Shown: one piece after another, positions 4,221 to 7,117 of the stretch
Numbering within the stretch: the first letter of the stretch is position 1
Layout of the letters: every line of letters begins with the position of its first letter
From: Anaerolineales bacterium
GTDB taxonomy: Bacteria; Chloroflexota; Anaerolineae; Anaerolineales; E44-bin32
Reading direction: 5' to 3'
DNA: 7,117 nucleotides
Assembly (NCBI GenBank): GCA_030642885.1
Contig: DAOWMX010000115.1
Location: 1-7,117, forward strand
The notes under the pieces: model-generated
What the model saw: the letters and a program-made list of their open reading frames with translations, nothing else
Told to the model about the DNA's origin: nothing
Databases searched by the model: none
Program-made: the position numbers and the translations under genes

Positions 4221-6781
4221 TGACTGAGCGTACGAAAGCCTCGCTTGACCTCTTATACTCGATTAGCCGAGAGCTCACTGAGCAGCTCGATCTGCGTGAG
4301 CTGCTGCAGCGCGTATTGCAGCTTACACTCGAAGCTGTAGGGGCACCCGCGGGAAGTATCCTTGTGCTCGATGAGCATGGAGAGGTGACGGAAGGGGCTA
4401 TCGCCTATGGGGGGAAGGTACATGACCATTCGGCTGAACAATTACGAGATACCTATGAACAGGGTTTGGCTGGGTGGGTAGTGGAGAACCGCCAGGCGGT
4501 ACTTGTACAAGACACATCCAAGGACAAACGTTGGCTGCAAAAGCCTGATGAAAAGAAAGATGGAACCCCGCGTTCCGTGATAAGCGTACCCTTGCTTGCT
4601 CGGGAGCACATTGTAGGCGCATTAACGCTGGCGCGGCGCAAGCCAAATGGATTCACTGAAGATGACCTGGCCTTAGCCACGGCGATAGCGGATCAGGCAG
4701 GGGTCGCCGTGAGTAATGCACATCTGTTCAGGGCGGAGCAAGAACGTAGGCGGTTTGCCTCTACGCTTCAAGAGATCGCGCGAACGATCAGTTCATCATT
4801 GGATCCAACCAGCGTCTTCGAGCAAGTCCTCGAGCAACTGCGCCGCGTCATTGAGTACGATAGCTCCAGCATATTTTTGGTTAACGACGACCATTTACAA
4901 CCGGTTGCCGCGTTCGGGTTTAGTGATATTAAGGAAGTGCTTAGCCATGCGCTGCCAATTGATGAAGGTGGGCTGGGAGTCGAAGTATTTAAGGCTGGCA
5001 AGATCATGGTCGTCACGGATGTCCAACAAGAGTCGGCATGGGTGGAGCGTGGACGCCTTCAGGAATCAGGAATTATCAGGGGATGGATTGGCGCTCCGCT
5101 AATTGTGCGAGACCGAGTTGTAGGTGTATTGAATGTGGACAGTCACCGTGTCGGTGCATATGGTCTTAAGGATGCCGAATTGGTTTCTGCTTTCGCGGAT
5201 CAAGCGGCAACGGCCGTTGCGAATGCCCAGCTCTATGGCGAGATTCAGAGACGTGTCCAATCGATGACGGCGCTAACCGAGACGGCACGCTCGGTAACTG
5301 CCAGCCTGGATCTTGACGAGGTCCTGCAGAGGATAACAGAACGCACCATGGACAGCCTTGAAGTCGAGGCTGCGTCATTGGCTTTGATCGATGAGAAGAC
5401 CGGTGAGCTCGAATTCCGGGTAGCTAGCGGAAGGGGCGCTGATCAGATTGTTGGTCTTCGCCTGATGAAAGGTCAGGGTCTGGCGGGCTGGGTTGTTGAT
5501 CATAAGGAGGCTGTGTTTGTAGCAGATGTGCAGTCCGACCCACGTTTCCATTCCCAGGTGGATGAACTTGTCGGGTATACAACTCGGGTTATGGCAAGCG
5601 TACCTATCCAGGTTCAGGATAAAATAATCGGAGTGATCGAAGCGATCAACCCCCGCGGGGATGACCTTGCGCCTGAACAGGTCGAGTTATTGAGGGGGAT
5701 CGCTGACCTGGCAGGTACAGCGATCGTTCGAGCACAACTTTTCAAAGAGACTCAAGCTGCCCGTCAACGTTACGCAAGCCTGTTCGAAGATAGTATTGAC
5801 ACCATCCTGATCACGGACCTTGCCGGTGAAATAACTGACGCAAATAACCGCGCCGAGACAATGCTAGGTTTGCCGCGTACCGAGCTGCTCGGATTGGATA
5901 TCTCCAGTCTCCACACGATAGATAAGGATTTCTTATCTGCTGATTTGAGTGAACTCTCTCTTGGAGAAACGATTTCCTACGACAGTCAAGTTACTAATGA
6001 ACAGGGGGAAAACCTGCCCGTTCAAGTGCATGTTAAAAGGATTGATATTGAGGCGGTTTCCTTCCTTCAATGGATCCTGCGTGATATTTCAGAACGCCTG
6101 GAGCTTGCGAAGCTACGCTCTGATCTGACTTCGATGATTTTTCACGATTTACGCTCACCGCTGGGGAATATCATTTCGAGTCTTGAATTACTGAAAGAAT
6201 CTCTAATTGGGGACGACGAGACGGTTCAATCGGTTCTCTCGATTGCTTCGCGCTCCAGCCGCCGCGCTTCACGATTGGTCGAGTCATTGCTTGATCTCGA
6301 CCGCCTGGAGACGGATCAAGCAGTCTTGAACAAATCCGAGACCTCAATCGGAGCGTTGGTTGCAGAAGCCGTAGAAGAGGTACATCCGACGGCAGAAGCG
6401 AAGGGCCAACTGCTGCGAATGGAATTGGCCCCCAAGCTGCCCAAGGTCCATATGGATGTGGACATGGTCCGCCGCGTGCTAATTAACCTGTTGGAAAATG
6501 CGATTAAATTCTCCCGGGGAGGCGATTTGGTCCAAATTTCAGTGAGGCAAGAAGGAGAGTATCTGCAAATAGCAGTTAAGGACAGCGGGTTGGGTATATC
6601 GCCGAGAGATCAGGAACGAATCTTTGAGAAGTTCACCCGCCTCGGGGGGCAGGAACGCTCCAAAGGCCTTGGACTTGGCTTGGCTTTCTGCCGCTTAGCG
6701 GTGGAAGCACATGAAGGTCAGATATGGGTGGAGAGCGAAGAAGGGAAAGGTTCGACATTTACCTTTACGCTCCCGGTATAA
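4220..6781 (+). CDS. Soluble sensor histidine kinase (GAF-GAF-GAF-PAS-HisKA-HATPase)
   Basis: An 853-residue two-component kinase that would phosphorylate a response regulator on an unknown signal. No signal peptide or membrane segment is visible, so it is probably cytoplasmic. Three GAF domains (about 25-170, 196-338, 365-507) repeat with a 169-residue period: G82, G251 and G420 of the GLxxxV motif are exactly 169 apart. Each is preceded by a similar helix containing (S/Q)LD near 23, 194 and 363. A PAS domain spans about 517-626, ending in the typical RDISER. HisKA has H642 in FHDLRSPL. The ATPase has N756/N760 in NLLENAIKF, G1 box DSGLGI (788-793), F box IFEKF (801-805) and G2 box GLGLGL (816-821). 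All catalytic motifs are intact. The only cysteine is C824, so no GAF domain can bind a bilin covalently or hold an Fe-S cluster. GTG 4220 is the first possible start, since an in-frame TGA lies at 4214. No response regulator is adjacent. Confidence 0.93.
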   Translation: MTERTKASLDLLYSISRELTEQLDLRELLQRVLQLTLEAVGAPAGSILVLDEHGEVTEGAIAYGGKVHDHSAEQLRDTYEQGLAGWVVENRQAVLVQDTSKDKRWLQKPDEKKDGTPRSVISVPLLAREHIVGALTLARRKPNGFTEDDLALATAIADQAGVAVSNAHLFRAEQERRRFASTLQEIARTISSSLDPTSVFEQVLEQLRRVIEYDSSSIFLVNDDHLQPVAAFGFSDIKEVLSHALPIDEGGLGVEVFKAGKIMVVTDVQQESAWVERGRLQESGIIRGWIGAPLIVRDRVVGVLNVDSHRVGAYGLKDAELVSAFADQAATAVANAQLYGEIQRRVQSMTALTETARSVTASLDLDEVLQRITERTMDSLEVEAASLALIDEKTGELEFRVASGRGADQIVGLRLMKGQGLAGWVVDHKEAVFVADVQSDPRFHSQVDELVGYTTRVMASVPIQVQDKIIGVIEAINPRGDDLAPEQVELLRGIADLAGTAIVRAQLFKETQAARQRYASLFEDSIDTILITDLAGEITDANNRAETMLGLPRTELLGLDISSLHTIDKDFLSADLSELSLGETISYDSQVTNEQGENLPVQVHVKRIDIEAVSFLQWILRDISERLELAKLRSDLTSMIFHDLRSPLGNIISSLELLKESLIGDDETVQSVLSIASRSSRRASRLVESLLDLDRLETDQAVLNKSETSIGALVAEAVEEVHPTAEAKGQLLRMELAPKLPKVHMDVDMVRRVLINLLENAIKFSRGGDLVQISVRQEGEYLQIAVKDSGLGISPRDQERIFEKFTRLGGQERSKGLGLGLAFCRLAVEAHEGQIWVESEEGKGSTFTFTLPV

Positions 6782-6782
6782 T
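6752..6782 (+). promoter_or_regulatory. Candidate promoter for the MBL-fold gene, inside the kinase 3' end
   Basis: TCGACA (6752-6757, five of six to TTGACA) and TATAAT (6777-6782, perfect) are separated by 19 bases, slightly long. The -10 box overlaps the kinase TAA stop. The predicted start near 6789 would leave a leader of about 25 bases with a good ribosome site. Confidence 0.45.
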
Positions 6783-6802
6783 GATCCCCGCAGCTGAAGC
6801 TT

Positions 6803-6808
6803 AGGGAG
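6803..6808 (+). promoter_or_regulatory. Ribosome binding site of the MBL-fold gene
   Basis: AGGGAG lies 5 bases before the ATG at 6814. Its first bases fall in the loop of a small 5-bp hairpin (AAGCT 6797-6801 with AGCTT 6807-6811), which is probably too weak to matter. Confidence 0.7.
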
Positions 6809-6813
6809 CTTGT

Positions 6814-7117
6814 ATGCAAAAGATTGTCCCAAATGTTTATCTTGAGAATAAGTACATCGGCGTGAACCTGGGCCTGGTAGTCACAGAGCAAGGCCTCTTG
6901 CTCGTCGATTCACCTCATCATCCTGAAGATGTGACAGAGTGGTTTAAAGTGGCAAGCGAGCGTGGACGGCCCAAATTTCTTGTCTTGCTTGATTCTCACC
7001 CTGACCGTGTGTTAGGGTCGCGAACCTTGGCATTACCAGCTATCGCCCAAGACCAAACCCGACAAACCATCCGCGAATGGGCAGATACCTTCAAAGGTAA
7101 TGCGCATCCGATAGGGG
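6814..7117 (+). CDS. Metallo-beta-lactamase-fold protein with altered metal motif (3' end outside window)
   Basis: Only the first 101 residues are visible. The start looks like a metallo-beta-lactamase fold: strands around VYLENKYIGVNLGLVVTEQG, then LLLVDSPHHPED (28-39) at the place of the usual (L/V)(I/V)D(T/S)G strand and turn. LLDSHPDRVLG (58-68) lies where HxHxDH normally sits. In that alignment the first His is Asp60, the second is kept (H62), Asp64 is kept, and the last His is Arg65. Zinc binding may thus be changed or lost; a catalytically altered or non-enzymatic relative is possible. IAQDQTR (77-83) sits where many family members have a VxAHExT-like stretch, again without the His. 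It starts 32 bases after the kinase stop, with AGGGAG upstream and perhaps its own promoter. The remaining ligands lie beyond the window, so the substrate cannot be inferred. Confidence 0.7.
   Translation, partial: MQKIVPNVYLENKYIGVNLGLVVTEQGLLLVDSPHHPEDVTEWFKVASERGRPKFLVLLDSHPDRVLGSRTLALPAIAQDQTRQTIREWADTFKGNAHPIG

Noticed and set aside
6797..6811. AAGCT/AGCTT hairpin over the MBL ribosome site as a regulatory switch
   Set aside because: A 5-bp AT-containing stem with a 5-base loop is too weak to argue for translational control.

Overview
The window looks like an ordinary chromosomal stretch of a bacterium. All supported genes lie on the + strand, with base composition near balanced and short intergenic gaps. 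The mix of genes (several small proteins carrying the SHOCT-like helical module of YvlB/LiaX/DUF2089 relatives, a zinc-ribbon threonine synthase, and a soluble kinase with three GAF domains and a PAS domain) resembles Chloroflexota, particularly Anaerolineae. That assignment is inference from gene style, not from a marker gene.

Region 1 (1-2728) is a tight four-gene block. It opens with the 3' part of a gene whose product is a Gly-Asp repeat (DUF4097-like) protein ending in a basic linker and a C-terminal SHOCT-like module. A GNAT acetyltransferase follows, overlapping by 4 bases and starting at TTG. Next come two paralogous small proteins, each with an N-terminal SHOCT-like module and a common C-terminal domain; one also has a two-helix, Trp-rich membrane hairpin. 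Gaps are -4, 33 and 17 bases, so co-transcription is likely. In Firmicutes, the combination of a SHOCT-like module and a DUF4097-like repeat occurs in LiaX/YvlB, which are linked to cell-envelope stress. A similar role here is only a hypothesis.

Region 2 (2729-3047) has no convincing gene. It holds an 8-base direct repeat, an imperfect hairpin, a weak candidate terminator (2879-2898) and a good extended -10 promoter (3031-3039). The promoter sits so close to the next gene that its mRNA is probably leaderless.

Region 3 (3048-7117) holds threonine synthase (thrC), then a large cytoplasmic sensor histidine kinase (3 GAF + PAS + HisKA + HATPase) 8 bases downstream with no response regulator beside it. 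The 5' part of a metallo-beta-lactamase-fold gene follows and is cut by the window end. The latter has altered residues at the usual metal-binding motif and probably its own promoter inside the end of the kinase gene. No RNA gene, mobile element or CRISPR array was seen. The most unusual items are the SHOCT-module gene set, the altered MBL motif and the leaderless thrC arrangement; nothing clearly amounts to a new system.
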